NCBI RefSeq assembly: GCF_004005375.1 | Contig: NZ_RZUF01000007.1 | Coordinates: forward strand, 1 to 64,000 | DNA: 64,000 nt | DNA from: Rheinheimera sediminis | GTDB lineage: Bacteria; Pseudomonadota; Gammaproteobacteria; Enterobacterales; Alteromonadaceae | Direction of reading: 5' to 3' | Shown: piece after piece, positions 43,432 to 52,401 of the stretch | Numbering within the stretch: position 1 is the stretch's first letter | Layout: each line of letters opens with the position of its first letter | The notes under the pieces: model-generated | Told to the model about the DNA's origin: nothing | Databases searched by the model: none | What the model saw: only the letters and a program-made list of their open reading frames with translations | Program-made: the position numbers and the translations under genes

Positions 43432-44079
43432 TTAGCTGTTGTTTTGCAGCTTTTGCTTGACATAGGCAGACCATAATTCAGGCGTGCTGTAAAAACCGCT
43501 ATGGTCCAATGGAGTTAAACTGCCGTCTTTATGTGCTAACACGAAGAATGGATAGCCCTTGCCACCAAGAGCACGCATCAGCTGCCGGGTTTTTGCTATA
43601 TGCTGGTTAGTTTTGTTACCGAAAAAATATGCCAATGCGTTTAGGAAACTTTTTGTTTCAGCCCCTAGCTCTGTCGCAATAAGGCTGAGGTTGTTTATAT
43701 CTGACATAGAACGACCATCGATAAACTGAGCTTTTTGCATAGTGTGCAACATGGGCAAAGGTTGAATACCTAAAAATTCGGCTGCCAGCAGAGCACTAAT
43801 TGGTGTGTCGGAGTCGAGAACGCGATCTTTTTCAGCAAATAGTGTTGAGTAATAATTGTTGCTAAACTGCTGCCCAGTTAACGCCATTATTCGTTTGTCG
43901 CTTTCCTTCATTTGCTGATGAAATTCGCTGGTGACGGGGCCTTTATTCACCCCTGAAAATAAACCGCCACTATGGATTTTAATACTTAGCTCGGTCAATT
44001 CAGTCAGTACATCAATCAGCGGTGCCGCGGCATAACACCAGCCACACTGTGGGTCCATTATAAAATGTAGAGTGTTCAT
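43432..44079 (-). CDS. DsbA-family thioredoxin-fold protein
   Basis: A 215-residue protein with the redox motif in MDPQCGWCYAAAPLID near the N terminus, then a helical insertion and a return to the thioredoxin fold (GGKGYPFFVLAHKDG). There is no signal peptide, so it resembles the cytoplasmic FrnE/2-hydroxychromene-isomerase-like DsbA group more than periplasmic DsbA. It faces away from a LysR gene and leads the minus-strand group DsbA-MBL-SnoaL. The LysR protein is its likely regulator. Confidence 0.83.
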   Translation of the reverse strand: MNTLHFIMDPQCGWCYAAAPLIDVLTELTELSIKIHSGGLFSGVNKGPVTSEFHQQMKESDKRIMALTGQQFSNNYYSTLFAEKDRVLDSDTPISALLAAEFLGIQPLPMLHTMQKAQFIDGRSMSDINNLSLIATELGAETKSFLNALAYFFGNKTNQHIAKTRQLMRALGGKGYPFFVLAHKDGSLTPLDHSGFYSTPELWSAYVKQKLQNNS

Positions 44080-44201
44080 TTCGTTTTCCAGTCAAAGCAA
44101 CAGATGTATCAATTGCTGCAAAGTGTATGTTGCAAATACCTTGCAATAAACCCTAAAAATGGCAATAGTTAGTTGCATAAAACGAACATATAGTGAAGCA
44201 G

Positions 44202-45095
44202 ATGGACAGAATAAAAGCGGCTGAAGTCTTTGTATGTATTGTGGAGCAGGGCAGTTTAGTCGGAGCAGCTCAGGCTTTGGATATGTCACGCTCTATGGTT
44301 ACACGTTATCTGGCAGAAATGGAGCAGTGGGCCAATGCTCAGTTAGTACACAGATCTACCCGCAAGCTGACGTTAACTGTAGCCGGTGAAAAAGCCTTTA
44401 GTCATTGCCGTTCTTTGCTGGATCTAGCCAAAGAGGTTGCTACACCTGTAGAGCAAAATCTGGTGGCTGTGCCCGAAGGTACTATTCGTATTTCCTGTTC
44501 GCAATTTATTGCTGAAGATCTATTGCCTGAGGTGGTGAATGCCTTTTTAGATGATTACCCCAGAGTACGTATTGATCTGCATGTCAGTAATCAGGTAACT
44601 CATCTGGTGGAAGATAGAATAGATTTAGCTATTCGTATTACCAATGAATTAGACCCGAATCTGATTGCTCGCCCGCTTGGGGTGTGCCGCTCTGTATTAT
44701 GCGCGACAGAAGGTTATTTAAAAGACCATGGTTATCCTGTCTACCCCGATGATTTGGCCTCTCTTAACTGTTTAATCTATTCCAATTTTGGTAAAAGCCT
44801 GTGGCATTTCATCAAAGACGAACAGCCTGTGGTTGCAGCAGTATCAGGCAATTATAGCGCAAATGAATCGTCCTTGTTGCTGCACTCAGCGCTGAACAGC
44901 CGGGGTATTTCTCTACAGCCACTATATGCTGTGCAAGCATTGCTCGATGAGAGAAAACTTGTAATAGTATTACCAAACTACCAACCAGTTTCGCTGGGTA
45001 TTTATGCGGTCTACCGCTCCAGAAAGCACCAATCTCTGGCATTAAGAACTTTTATCGATCGGCTGGTTCCATACTTTGAACAGGCAGAAACCTGA
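44202..45095 (+). CDS. LysR family transcriptional regulator
   Basis: A regulator of about 297 residues. The N-terminal helix-turn-helix reads GSLVGAAQALDMSRSMVTRY, and the effector domain begins after EGTIRISCSQFIAEDLLPEV. The start is either ATG 44202 or GTG 44193; neither has a good ribosome site. It diverges from the DsbA-like gene. The 122-base gap has TTGCAA at 44130-44135 and 44141-44146, 11 bases apart, plus CTGCAA at 44116-44121, a phased arrangement that may be its binding region. It converges on the second LysR gene. Confidence 0.9.
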   Translation: MDRIKAAEVFVCIVEQGSLVGAAQALDMSRSMVTRYLAEMEQWANAQLVHRSTRKLTLTVAGEKAFSHCRSLLDLAKEVATPVEQNLVAVPEGTIRISCSQFIAEDLLPEVVNAFLDDYPRVRIDLHVSNQVTHLVEDRIDLAIRITNELDPNLIARPLGVCRSVLCATEGYLKDHGYPVYPDDLASLNCLIYSNFGKSLWHFIKDEQPVVAAVSGNYSANESSLLLHSALNSRGISLQPLYAVQALLDERKLVIVLPNYQPVSLGIYAVYRSRKHQSLALRTFIDRLVPYFEQAET

Positions 45096-45113
45096 GCGCT
45101 GTTTTACTGTTTC

Positions 45114-45140
45114 AACAGCTATCAAAGCTGTTTAATTTTT
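45114..45140. terminator. Terminator between convergent LysR genes
   Basis: AACAGCT (45114-45120) pairs with AGCTGTT (45126-45132), followed by TAATTTTT on the plus strand. It overlaps the stop codon of the second LysR gene. Confidence 0.65.
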
Positions 45141-46019
45141 TAGCTGTGAAATAAAGGCTCTGCCGGCGGGGCCTGGTGGAGCATCTTTGCGATAAACAAT
45201 CTTGGTGGTTAAATACATGGCTGCTGCAGGCATGTTTTGTAGTGTTAGTGACACCAACAGTCCGTCAGTTATGTCTTTTTCCACCATATGTTTTGGCATA
45301 TGACCCCAGCCAAAACCTGCTTTTAAAAACGCATGTTTAGCGCCAAGATCGGCCAAACGCCAGGTCAGCGCTGACATCACACCAAAAGTGCGGCCATTTG
45401 AAAGGCTGGTACGGTCTGTCAGAATTAACTGCACATGACGGCTCAGCTCCTCTGCCGTGATCTCAAGAGGCTGCCGTGCTAAAGCATGAGCAGGGGAGAC
45501 CACAGTGACAAACTGTATGTTACTCAGCGGCTCGACGGTCAGCTCATCCGGTACAGTCGGCAGCGAGCCAATAATACCCAGTCTGCAAGTACCATCCATC
45601 ACCTGTTGTGTAACACCACCCAAAGCTTCGACATAAAGCCGCAGTGGTGTGTGTTCGAAATGCTGTTTACAGTAACCCACAGCGCAGGTCAGAGTGTCCA
45701 TTGGAAACATCACATCAACAGCGACCGACAATTCGGGTTCCAGCCCTTCAGATAATGAATGGGCTCTGGCTTTTAACAAATCCATACTATCAATAACGGC
45801 TTTTGCGTCGATCAACAAAGCGGCTCCTGCCTGAGTAAGCTGCGGGTATCTGCTGCTACGATCAAAAAGCGTGACGCCCAATTGCAGTTCGAGGTTGGCG
45901 AGGGTATGGCTAACGACAGACTGTGCCCGCTTAATCTTGCGACCCGCGGCTGAAAAGCTGCCTTGTTCTGCTGCGGCAACAAAAGTTCGAAGTTGATCCA
46001 GGGTAACTGCGTCCAACAT
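45132..46019 (-). CDS. LysR family transcriptional regulator divergent from pirin gene
   Basis: A regulator of 295 residues with LDQLRTFVAAAEQGSFSAAG and RAQSVVSHTLANLELQLG as the DNA-binding part and an effector domain from about residue 90. The segment GFGWGHMPKHMVEKDI is typical of LysR proteins near redox and quinone-related genes. It is divergent from the pirin gene with a 92-base gap, the usual LysR layout, so it likely controls pirin and the NADP-binding protein gene downstream. The inducer is unknown. Confidence 0.9.
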   Translation of the reverse strand: MLDAVTLDQLRTFVAAAEQGSFSAAGRKIKRAQSVVSHTLANLELQLGVTLFDRSSRYPQLTQAGAALLIDAKAVIDSMDLLKARAHSLSEGLEPELSVAVDVMFPMDTLTCAVGYCKQHFEHTPLRLYVEALGGVTQQVMDGTCRLGIIGSLPTVPDELTVEPLSNIQFVTVVSPAHALARQPLEITAEELSRHVQLILTDRTSLSNGRTFGVMSALTWRLADLGAKHAFLKAGFGWGHMPKHMVEKDITDGLLVSLTLQNMPAAAMYLTTKIVYRKDAPPGPAGRAFISQLKN

Positions 46020-46111
46020 GTATCTAAATTCCAGATGGTTTTTATCTAATAATATAGGCTATTTTGATGTTTTTCTATTGGTTATAGTTTGCTCCATCCA
46101 CACAGGAGCAA

Positions 46112-46990
46112 ATGATGAACACTGTGATGCAGCAGCAAAACTTTCAAATGACTGAAGCCACATCAGCTATAGAGCACAAGCGCTCTGTTGTAGCCCGTAC
46201 TTTCGGCATCACCAGAGGACCCATCACTCGTCTGGTCAGTCCGTCTGATCTAGGTCACCTGATCAAGCCATTTGTGTTTCTTGATTATGGTGTATTGCCA
46301 GCATCAAAAGCCAAGTTATTTGGTATGCATCTGCATTCTGGTATTGCCACTTTGTCCTTGCCTATCAAGGGCGAAATCCTCTTTGCTGATACAACGGGTG
46401 AAACCGGTGTGGTGAAGACGGCTGGGTTAGAGTGGATGAAAGCCGGCAATGGTGTCTGGCACGATGGCGGAATTTCAGGCGAAACACCAATGGAGATGTT
46501 TCAACTCTGGATGGCATTGCCTGAACATGAGGAAAATGCACCGGCCCAAAGCAAGAATATAGACCCTTCTGAGATAACGGTTGTGGGACCTGTTTCTATC
46601 TTGTTAGGGCAGTATCAGGCTACAAAAAGCCCGATTGAATTTACCGCTGGGGTGAATTATTACCATGTACAGCTGCAGAATGGCGAGGTTTGGCACTATC
46701 AGCCAGAATCCGGTCAAACAGTCGCCTGGTTAGCCATATACAAAGGCAATTTAACAGGCACTACCGCTGTACGCCAAGGTGAGATGGTGGTGTTTGCTGC
46801 CTCTGAAACGGCTATTACGTTGATGGCTCAGGGGGCCGCATCTTTTGTGTTTGGCGCAGCTATCCCACACCCGCATCCACTGGTGATGGGGCCCTATTCA
46901 GTGCATACCAGCCAGAAGGCGCTTGCAAAAGGCGAAAATACGACGTATTGGCACAGAGTTGCGCTTAAAAGGCCGGAACTGACGATCTGA
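46112..46990 (+). CDS. Pirin family protein
   Basis: A bicupin protein of 292 residues. The N-terminal cupin carries GMHLHSGIATLSLPIKGE and GNGVWHDGG with the metal-binding His residues, and the later NYYHVQLQNGEVWHYQPE belongs to the second half. Pirins bind iron; some are quercetin 2,3-dioxygenases and others act as redox-sensing cofactors. The ATG at 46112 follows CAGGAGCAA. It lies upstream of the F420-dependent-reductase-like gene and opposite a LysR gene, a combination often induced by quinones or electrophiles. Confidence 0.88.
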   Translation: MMNTVMQQQNFQMTEATSAIEHKRSVVARTFGITRGPITRLVSPSDLGHLIKPFVFLDYGVLPASKAKLFGMHLHSGIATLSLPIKGEILFADTTGETGVVKTAGLEWMKAGNGVWHDGGISGETPMEMFQLWMALPEHEENAPAQSKNIDPSEITVVGPVSILLGQYQATKSPIEFTAGVNYYHVQLQNGEVWHYQPESGQTVAWLAIYKGNLTGTTAVRQGEMVVFAASETAITLMAQGAASFVFGAAIPHPHPLVMGPYSVHTSQKALAKGENTTYWHRVALKRPELTI

Positions 46991-47065
46991 TTTATCACTC
47001 GTCAGATACAGGGGCTCTGACGCTGACGGTATGACATGAATTGCCCCATCCATCAGGAGAGTAAA

Positions 47066-47710
47066 ATGAGTATTGGTATTTTAGGTTCTGGAGCCCTTGG
47101 CTCTAACGTGGCACGTGCTTTGGCAAACAAAGGTGTTTCGGCCATTATCGCCAACAGATCTGGTCCAGAGTCTTTATCTGCGCGGGTCAAAGAACTGGGT
47201 CCAACTATCACAGCCGGTACGCTGGAACAGGCTGCGCAAGCGGATATAGTGTTGGTTGCAGTGCCTTGGGTGGCTATTGAATCGTTGTTAGCCAGTTTGC
47301 CAGCCTGGAATAATCGTATTGTGATAGATGGCACCAATCCGGTACTGTTTTTAGACCCGAATTCTGCTGAGGCTAAAGATCCAACCAACCCGTTGGCGGC
47401 TTATGGCATTAAAGCTATTGATTTAGATGGTAAATCATCAAGTAGCGTAGTCCGTGATTTAGTGCCGGGAGCAAGACTGGTGAAAGCCTTTAACCATCTG
47501 GATGTTGCAGTGCTGCCAGAGCCAGACGTATCTGGCGGAAAACGTACGTTGTTCTATTCGGGTGATGATCTAGCAGCCAAAGCTGAAGTTCGCAACTTGC
47601 TGGAAGCTTGTGGTTATTTTGCTGTGGATTTGGGGTCGCTTGACACGGGGGGCCGCTTAATGGAATTGCCTTTTGGCGCTTTGGCGACACATAACTTTAT
47701 TAAAATTTAA
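47066..47710 (+). CDS. NADP-binding reductase, F420-dependent NADP reductase-like
   Basis: A 214-residue Rossmann protein. SIGILGSGALGSNVARALA binds the nucleotide, and ANRSGPESL after the second strand suggests NADP. ADIVLVAVPWVAIESLLASL and VIDGTNPVLF are as in the F420-reductase-like group found in bacteria that make no F420, where the real cofactor is NADPH alone. I chose the ATG at 47066, right after CAGGAGAGTAAA; ten earlier codons are left out. It follows pirin by 75 bases and is probably co-transcribed with it. Confidence 0.85.
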   Translation: MSIGILGSGALGSNVARALANKGVSAIIANRSGPESLSARVKELGPTITAGTLEQAAQADIVLVAVPWVAIESLLASLPAWNNRIVIDGTNPVLFLDPNSAEAKDPTNPLAAYGIKAIDLDGKSSSSVVRDLVPGARLVKAFNHLDVAVLPEPDVSGGKRTLFYSGDDLAAKAEVRNLLEACGYFAVDLGSLDTGGRLMELPFGALATHNFIKI

Positions 47711-47769
47711 CTCAACAGGTTAGATGTCAGATGAGTGTGTAGCATTCAAAAGGCTTAGATTTTTTAACT

Positions 47770-47796
47770 AAAAAAGCCTCGTTTTTAAACGAGGCT
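47770..47796 (-). terminator. Terminator of the S8 protease/chaperone operon
   Basis: GCCTCGTTT (47776-47784) pairs with AAACGAGGC (47787-47795). On the minus strand the stem is followed by TTTTTTAG; the plus strand lacks a T-tract, so it mainly serves the gene ending at 47834. Confidence 0.82.
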
Positions 47797-47833
47797 CAGG
47801 TTTCACTTCATAGAAGAGAGTTTGTCTCGTCCT

Positions 47834-48391
47834 CTACTGATTTGTGTATTTTTTTTCCAGAATATCCAGTCTTACGACTTTAATCAGACCAGAACGTTCT
47901 ACCTGCTCACGTATTGGTAGCAGGTTCTGCTCTTTGCTCGGTTGAACAATATAAACTCCTGTTTTTTCAGCCGATTCTATAGTAGTAAAACCAAATTGCT
48001 GCTCCAGTTGCTGGATGCTGACTCCTTCTTTCAGAAGTATCGTCAGGTTGCCAGTGACAACTCCTAATTCTCCGGTGATGCGGTTTTGCACCACTGCGTT
48101 TTTTCGGAACTCTTCAATGGCTTTATTCCCCGCGTCAGTTGCAACCAGGGTAAAGTTGCCTAGTTCTTGACTTGCAGCAGAGCGACTTGCCAGTGATTGA
48201 GGCAAGGCAACCAGTTTTGGCTGTAGCGTATACACGCCATAGGTTTTTAAGTTCGGGTCTATTACTCTGGAAGGCATCTTTCCATCCATCTGATTTGGTG
48301 ATAGCCCCAAAAGTTCACGCGCAGATTGAGCGTGAACTGAGACTACAGACAACAGTGCCAGCCCTGTTAAGGTTGTTTTAATAAGATTCAT
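47834..48391 (-). CDS. Exported probable dedicated chaperone/propeptide-like protein for the S8 protease
   Basis: A 185-residue protein with a signal peptide (TTLTGLALLSVVSVHA). Residues about 25-80 are linker-like. The C-terminal ~90 residues (ITGELGVVTGNLTILLKEG, then LEQQFGFTTIESAEKTGVYI and a last strand KVVRLDILEKKYT) have the beta-alpha-beta pattern of subtilisin propeptides (inhibitor I9 type). It begins 11 bases after the protease stop with a strong AAAGGAG site. Aeromonas sobria serine protease ASP, also kexin-like, is matured by a chaperone (ORF2) encoded just downstream in the same layout. I infer the same role here: folding helper and temporary inhibitor in the periplasm. Confidence 0.72.
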   Translation of the reverse strand: MNLIKTTLTGLALLSVVSVHAQSARELLGLSPNQMDGKMPSRVIDPNLKTYGVYTLQPKLVALPQSLASRSAASQELGNFTLVATDAGNKAIEEFRKNAVVQNRITGELGVVTGNLTILLKEGVSIQQLEQQFGFTTIESAEKTGVYIVQPSKEQNLLPIREQVERSGLIKVVRLDILEKKYTNQ

Positions 48392-48402
48392 TTTACACTC
48401 CT

Positions 48403-51273
48403 TTAATGACCAGTTACCTGGATGCCCCAGCCTTCAAGAACTGAATTCTCACTATTGTTTCGATAACCCCTTGGCCATCTTGCTTCTACCGTGGATACAT
48501 CACCAGTGGCATTGGTATCCGGAATATCTGCTCCGTTGGTATCAAGCAAGCGAACTGTCCAGCTACCTTTTGCATTTTCTCCATAAAATGCATTCGATAA
48601 AAGAATGGTATTTTTCATTATATACCCCTGTTGGTAGCCCTGGGCATCAAAGGCTGGTTCGATGATAGCCTGTCTGGACGACAGCAGTATGCTCTTGGTA
48701 CCGGCAGGTGATGTCACTTCCACGGCGAGATCGATACCCGCAGTCGTTTGAGCTGGCCAGGAAAAATAAGTTAATTCACTGTTCGCAACATCGAAAGCAA
48801 ACTGGGCAGACTCAATAGTTACATTTTCATCAACCTGAATGGTATGAATTACGCCTTTTGTGTCGTTATCAAGAATTTCCAAAGCCAAAGAATCTTCATC
48901 AGCCCTTGTACCGGCATTTATCCATCCTGTGGTTACTTCTGCTGGCAAAGGACTGGCGTAGCTTTTCGCCATTTTGACAGCTTCTCCAGCATTTACCCTG
49001 CCAAAACCATACAGAGTATTGAAAGAATGCCCAGCTGCGTTTTTAACCCAGCCAGCATGAGCTGTATAGCTTCCAATCGAATCCTTGGTACCTGGGTCTG
49101 GATTGACAGGTTCGACGGGTCTGGTCGCTACTTTGATATTATCAATACCCAGTGATGCATTAAATGGTACGTCTACGTCTTCTCTCATATCATAATGTCG
49201 AAAACCTATATAAATAGTTTGTTCTGCATATTGCGTAATATCCAGCGTGATTTTGCCGTTTACTACATCTCGCTTGGTGTAAACAGGAGCAGATCTTTCC
49301 ATCAGTCCAGGGATAGGTGCAAAGGAAATGTAGACGGCATAGTTTTCATTATTGGGCACTGGTGTGTAGGAACCGATGTTTACATCCCAGCTCAGTTCTG
49401 CAACTTCACCGGGGCGTAAGCCTTGAAGGCTAATCCCTGGCGTGATTGCCCAGTTGTCAGGGTGTATATGTCCTACGCCATCCAATTGAGTATAAGATGT
49501 AGAAGTCAAAAAGGGCGTGCCAGTCGGAGACATATCAGGGCCCAATTCTTGTATAACGCCCCAGTTGTAGTTGTCACCATCGTTGTCTGCCAGCGTCCAA
49601 CCTGAATCAAGTTGATTTGAATTGAAATTGTCTTGCCAGTAAGTCGCAGGGCTGGGGATCGGGTTAGGATCGGTGGGCTCCAGATTGATCACGACGGGTT
49701 TGTTTTCTGCATCAACCTTGGTACTCGTTTTGACCAGAATGTCCTTTACTTCACGATAAGACAAGTCAGGGTTTGCACTGAGGATCAACGCAACAACACC
49801 AGCAGCATTAGGGGCTGCAGATGAAGTTCCATTGAAGGTGCTGGTGTAATTGCAGTTCAGGTTTTCAGCATGGCCTGGGTAAATAAATGGCGTAAAAGCT
49901 CTGTCTGCAGCAGGTGATGTACCTGCCTGAATATACGGAAAGCCACTGTAGCCTCTCAAGCATGTCATCTGATCGGTCGTGACCATGGCAGGTTCTACAT
50001 CGCCGTATTCACCCGCTGGTGCTGATACAAACAAGTTTGCCCCTGCAGTTGAGTAACTGCTATGTGTGCCGTCGGCGTTTACGGCTCCTACAGAGATATA
50101 GTAAGGCGTAGTTTGTGCTGCCTCGAAGTTTGAGTTCAGGCAGGTTAAGCCTAATTCTCTTGCGTTATTACACACCGAACCTGCCCATGTCACACCGGCG
50201 TTGCGAAAACTGTTGCCGCTTGCTTTTGTATTCACGGCACCTAAACCGTTTCGCAAGACAGTGGCAGAGTATTTCTGTAAGGCTTCGCCAATTTGATCAC
50301 TGGACTCTAAAGCAGGATAGCTGAAACCGTAGCTGCGATTAAACACAGCAACAGGGTCAGCAACACTTAAGCCACTGCCGCCAACGCCATGGCTAATCGC
50401 ATAAGTTAAGTCGGTTTGTTGTTGCAGGAAATTCATACCAATGAGTTTGGCGTCAGGCGCTACGCCACGTCCGCCCAGACCATTCCAGCCAACAGCTGCA
50501 ATTAAGCCTGCCACGCTGGTGCCGTGATCGCCCAGCTCAGACGTTGACGTTGGATCTGTGACGTGAATTGCGCCTTTGATCATGTTTAAGGAACGGTTAG
50601 GTAAAATATTGGCGGCTAAATCTTCATGTTCAAGTTCAAGGCCTGAATCAACAACAACAGCAATGCTGCCTTCACCTGTTATACCTTGAGCAAAGGCTGA
50701 GCTTACGTTCATGTCCTCGCCTGGAACACTGGCATTTTCAGGCACATTTATGCTGAGCCAAGCGTCGGCTTTCTCTTCTGTGTACTTTTGATTGTCAATC
50801 AGAAAGGCCCGGATAGCTTCTCTGTTTTGTGAATATGCTTTTTGCCCTGTATTCTGTAAATGCCATTGCTGATAAGTCAGAGGATCAGAATCAGGTAAAG
50901 CAATACTTACGGTTGAGGTGGCAGACAAATGACCATCACTGATGGTATAGCTAAAAGTTGTAGCCGCATCTTTGATTGGGAAGTAGGAAAACGTGGTACC
51001 TGAAACACTGAGCAGGCCATTTTGCAAGGTGTAAACACCCCCAACCGGGCTGATCACTACATTGTTCTCACTGATAGCCGATAGTGTCAGTGGATCGCTA
51101 TTGGCATCGGCGACACTAAAACTGCCTTGTACAGATTGCCAATTACGCACTTTATCAATACTAACAGCCTGAGCTGTGGGTGCCAGGTTCGCTGGCCCAT
51201 CACCACCACAGCCGCTGAGCGTCAGGGCTACAGCGCTGGCTAAGCCGCTGAGTTTAAGTTTGCGTTTATTCAC
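48403..51273 (-). CDS. Kexin-like S8 serine protease, lipoprotein, with an inserted beta-sandwich and P domain
   Basis: A large protease of 956 residues. The leader ends in LTLSGCGG with Cys22, a lipoprotein box. Residues about 30-128 form a cadherin-like/Ig-like domain. The subtilase domain carries Asp209 (VVDSGLELEHEDL), His250 (GDHGTSVAGLIAA), oxyanion Asn354 (KASGNS) and Ser484 (FNGTSSAAPNAAG). About 170 residues (545-715), which look like a jelly-roll adhesion or MAM-like domain ending LGIDNIKVATRP, interrupt the catalytic domain before LYGFGRVNAGEAVKMA. The last ~180 residues are a P (proprotein convertase) domain. There is no N-terminal propeptide, fitting an external chaperone. A GTG start at 51273 has GGAG upstream. 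Confidence 0.93.
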   Translation of the reverse strand: MNKRKLKLSGLASAVALTLSGCGGDGPANLAPTAQAVSIDKVRNWQSVQGSFSVADANSDPLTLSAISENNVVISPVGGVYTLQNGLLSVSGTTFSYFPIKDAATTFSYTISDGHLSATSTVSIALPDSDPLTYQQWHLQNTGQKAYSQNREAIRAFLIDNQKYTEEKADAWLSINVPENASVPGEDMNVSSAFAQGITGEGSIAVVVDSGLELEHEDLAANILPNRSLNMIKGAIHVTDPTSTSELGDHGTSVAGLIAAVGWNGLGGRGVAPDAKLIGMNFLQQQTDLTYAISHGVGGSGLSVADPVAVFNRSYGFSYPALESSDQIGEALQKYSATVLRNGLGAVNTKASGNSFRNAGVTWAGSVCNNARELGLTCLNSNFEAAQTTPYYISVGAVNADGTHSSYSTAGANLFVSAPAGEYGDVEPAMVTTDQMTCLRGYSGFPYIQAGTSPAADRAFTPFIYPGHAENLNCNYTSTFNGTSSAAPNAAGVVALILSANPDLSYREVKDILVKTSTKVDAENKPVVINLEPTDPNPIPSPATYWQDNFNSNQLDSGWTLADNDGDNYNWGVIQELGPDMSPTGTPFLTSTSYTQLDGVGHIHPDNWAITPGISLQGLRPGEVAELSWDVNIGSYTPVPNNENYAVYISFAPIPGLMERSAPVYTKRDVVNGKITLDITQYAEQTIYIGFRHYDMREDVDVPFNASLGIDNIKVATRPVEPVNPDPGTKDSIGSYTAHAGWVKNAAGHSFNTLYGFGRVNAGEAVKMAKSYASPLPAEVTTGWINAGTRADEDSLALEILDNDTKGVIHTIQVDENVTIESAQFAFDVANSELTYFSWPAQTTAGIDLAVEVTSPAGTKSILLSSRQAIIEPAFDAQGYQQGYIMKNTILLSNAFYGENAKGSWTVRLLDTNGADIPDTNATGDVSTVEARWPRGYRNNSENSVLEGWGIQVTGH

Positions 51274-51699
51274 TTTAGATTACTCCAAATGCAATTGTTT
51301 TAATTGTTTTTCTAGTTTTCATCGGGCCACTTCAGCAAAAATCAGAATGGGCCTGCATGACCTGGATTTAAAAAGTACAACATGAATACTGTATTTGACG
51401 GTTTAATAAACAAACTCAAACAGCTTCATTTCATGATTCTGCCAGTTGAACGTGGAGATAAGGTTGGGCATTTGTGGAGATTTGATGGAGATAGCGTCTT
51501 ATTTTTCACCTGTAAAAAGTTGTTGTTATGTTATTGATTAATATAATTTTATTAGTTTTTTGTTTGGGCTACCCTGAATGGCTCCGGTATGGCAGACTGG
51601 TTTTCTTGTCACGACTAGTTTGGGTCGTTGGTTATTGAACTGCAGGAAAACGATGTGATTAACGATCATAAAGATAGGGTAGCAATACATCACACGAAC
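51274..51699. other. Divergent promoter region between S8 protease and response regulator genes
   Basis: About 425 bases without a convincing gene, AT-rich in the middle. An open frame upstream of the response regulator ATG (from a TTG at 51628) could extend that protein by 24 residues. I see no clear operator or terminator. Confidence 0.5.
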
Positions 51700-52401
51700 A
51701 TGGCAGATGCATTAATTCTGATAGTCGAAGATGAACACGAGATCTCAGAGATCCTCAGTAGCTACTTAAAACGCAGCGGTTTTCGTACTGCTGTTGCTGA
51801 CAATGGTTTACAGGCAATAGAGTTACATAAGCAATTAAGACCTGATCTGGTGCTATTAGATATCCGAATGCCAATAATGGATGGCTGGACTGTGTTGGCA
51901 GAAATTCGCCATGTCAGTGCAACACCAGTGATTATGCTGACAGCCTTTGACCAGGACATTGATATATTAACAGGGCTGCGGGTGGGGGCTGATGATTACA
52001 TAATTAAACCATTTAACCCAGCTGTTGTAGTTGCCAGAGTGACAACTGTGCTTCGCAGAGCGCAAGTCTCAGCCATCACAACAAATAAGTCATTGTTGCA
52101 GGTTGGTTCTGTACAGATCAATTTGGATACTTATGAAGTTAAAATTCAACAAAATGATTTAACTCACGCTGTTGATTTAACCCTTACAGAATTCCGTATT
52201 TTGTCAGTAATGGCTCATGCTCCCAAAAAGGTATTTAGTCGCGACGAACTGTTGGAAAGTTGTTTGCCCGAAGGGGATACGCTGGAGCGTACTGTAGACA
52301 GCCATGTCAGTAAACTGCGCAAAAAGCTGGAAATTAATGGGGCGCAGGACATGATCCAAAGTGTCAGAGGTGTGGGCTATCGTTTGAGGGAAAATATGTG
52401 A
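51700..52401 (+). CDS. OmpR-family response regulator, AdeR/BaeR-like
   Basis: A response regulator of 233 residues. The receiver domain has acidic residues in LIVEDEHEI, the phosphorylated Asp54 in LVLLDIRMP, Thr81 and Lys103 in DDYIIKPF. The C-terminal winged helix begins about residue 140 and ends with VDSHVSKLRKKLE and VRGVGYRL. I use the ATG at 51700, where the receiver domain starts, though its ribosome site is weak. It overlaps the kinase gene by four bases. The pair most resembles AdeRS of Acinetobacter, which controls an RND efflux pump; no pump genes are next to it here. Confidence 0.9.
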   Translation: MADALILIVEDEHEISEILSSYLKRSGFRTAVADNGLQAIELHKQLRPDLVLLDIRMPIMDGWTVLAEIRHVSATPVIMLTAFDQDIDILTGLRVGADDYIIKPFNPAVVVARVTTVLRRAQVSAITTNKSLLQVGSVQINLDTYEVKIQQNDLTHAVDLTLTEFRILSVMAHAPKKVFSRDELLESCLPEGDTLERTVDSHVSKLRKKLEINGAQDMIQSVRGVGYRLRENM

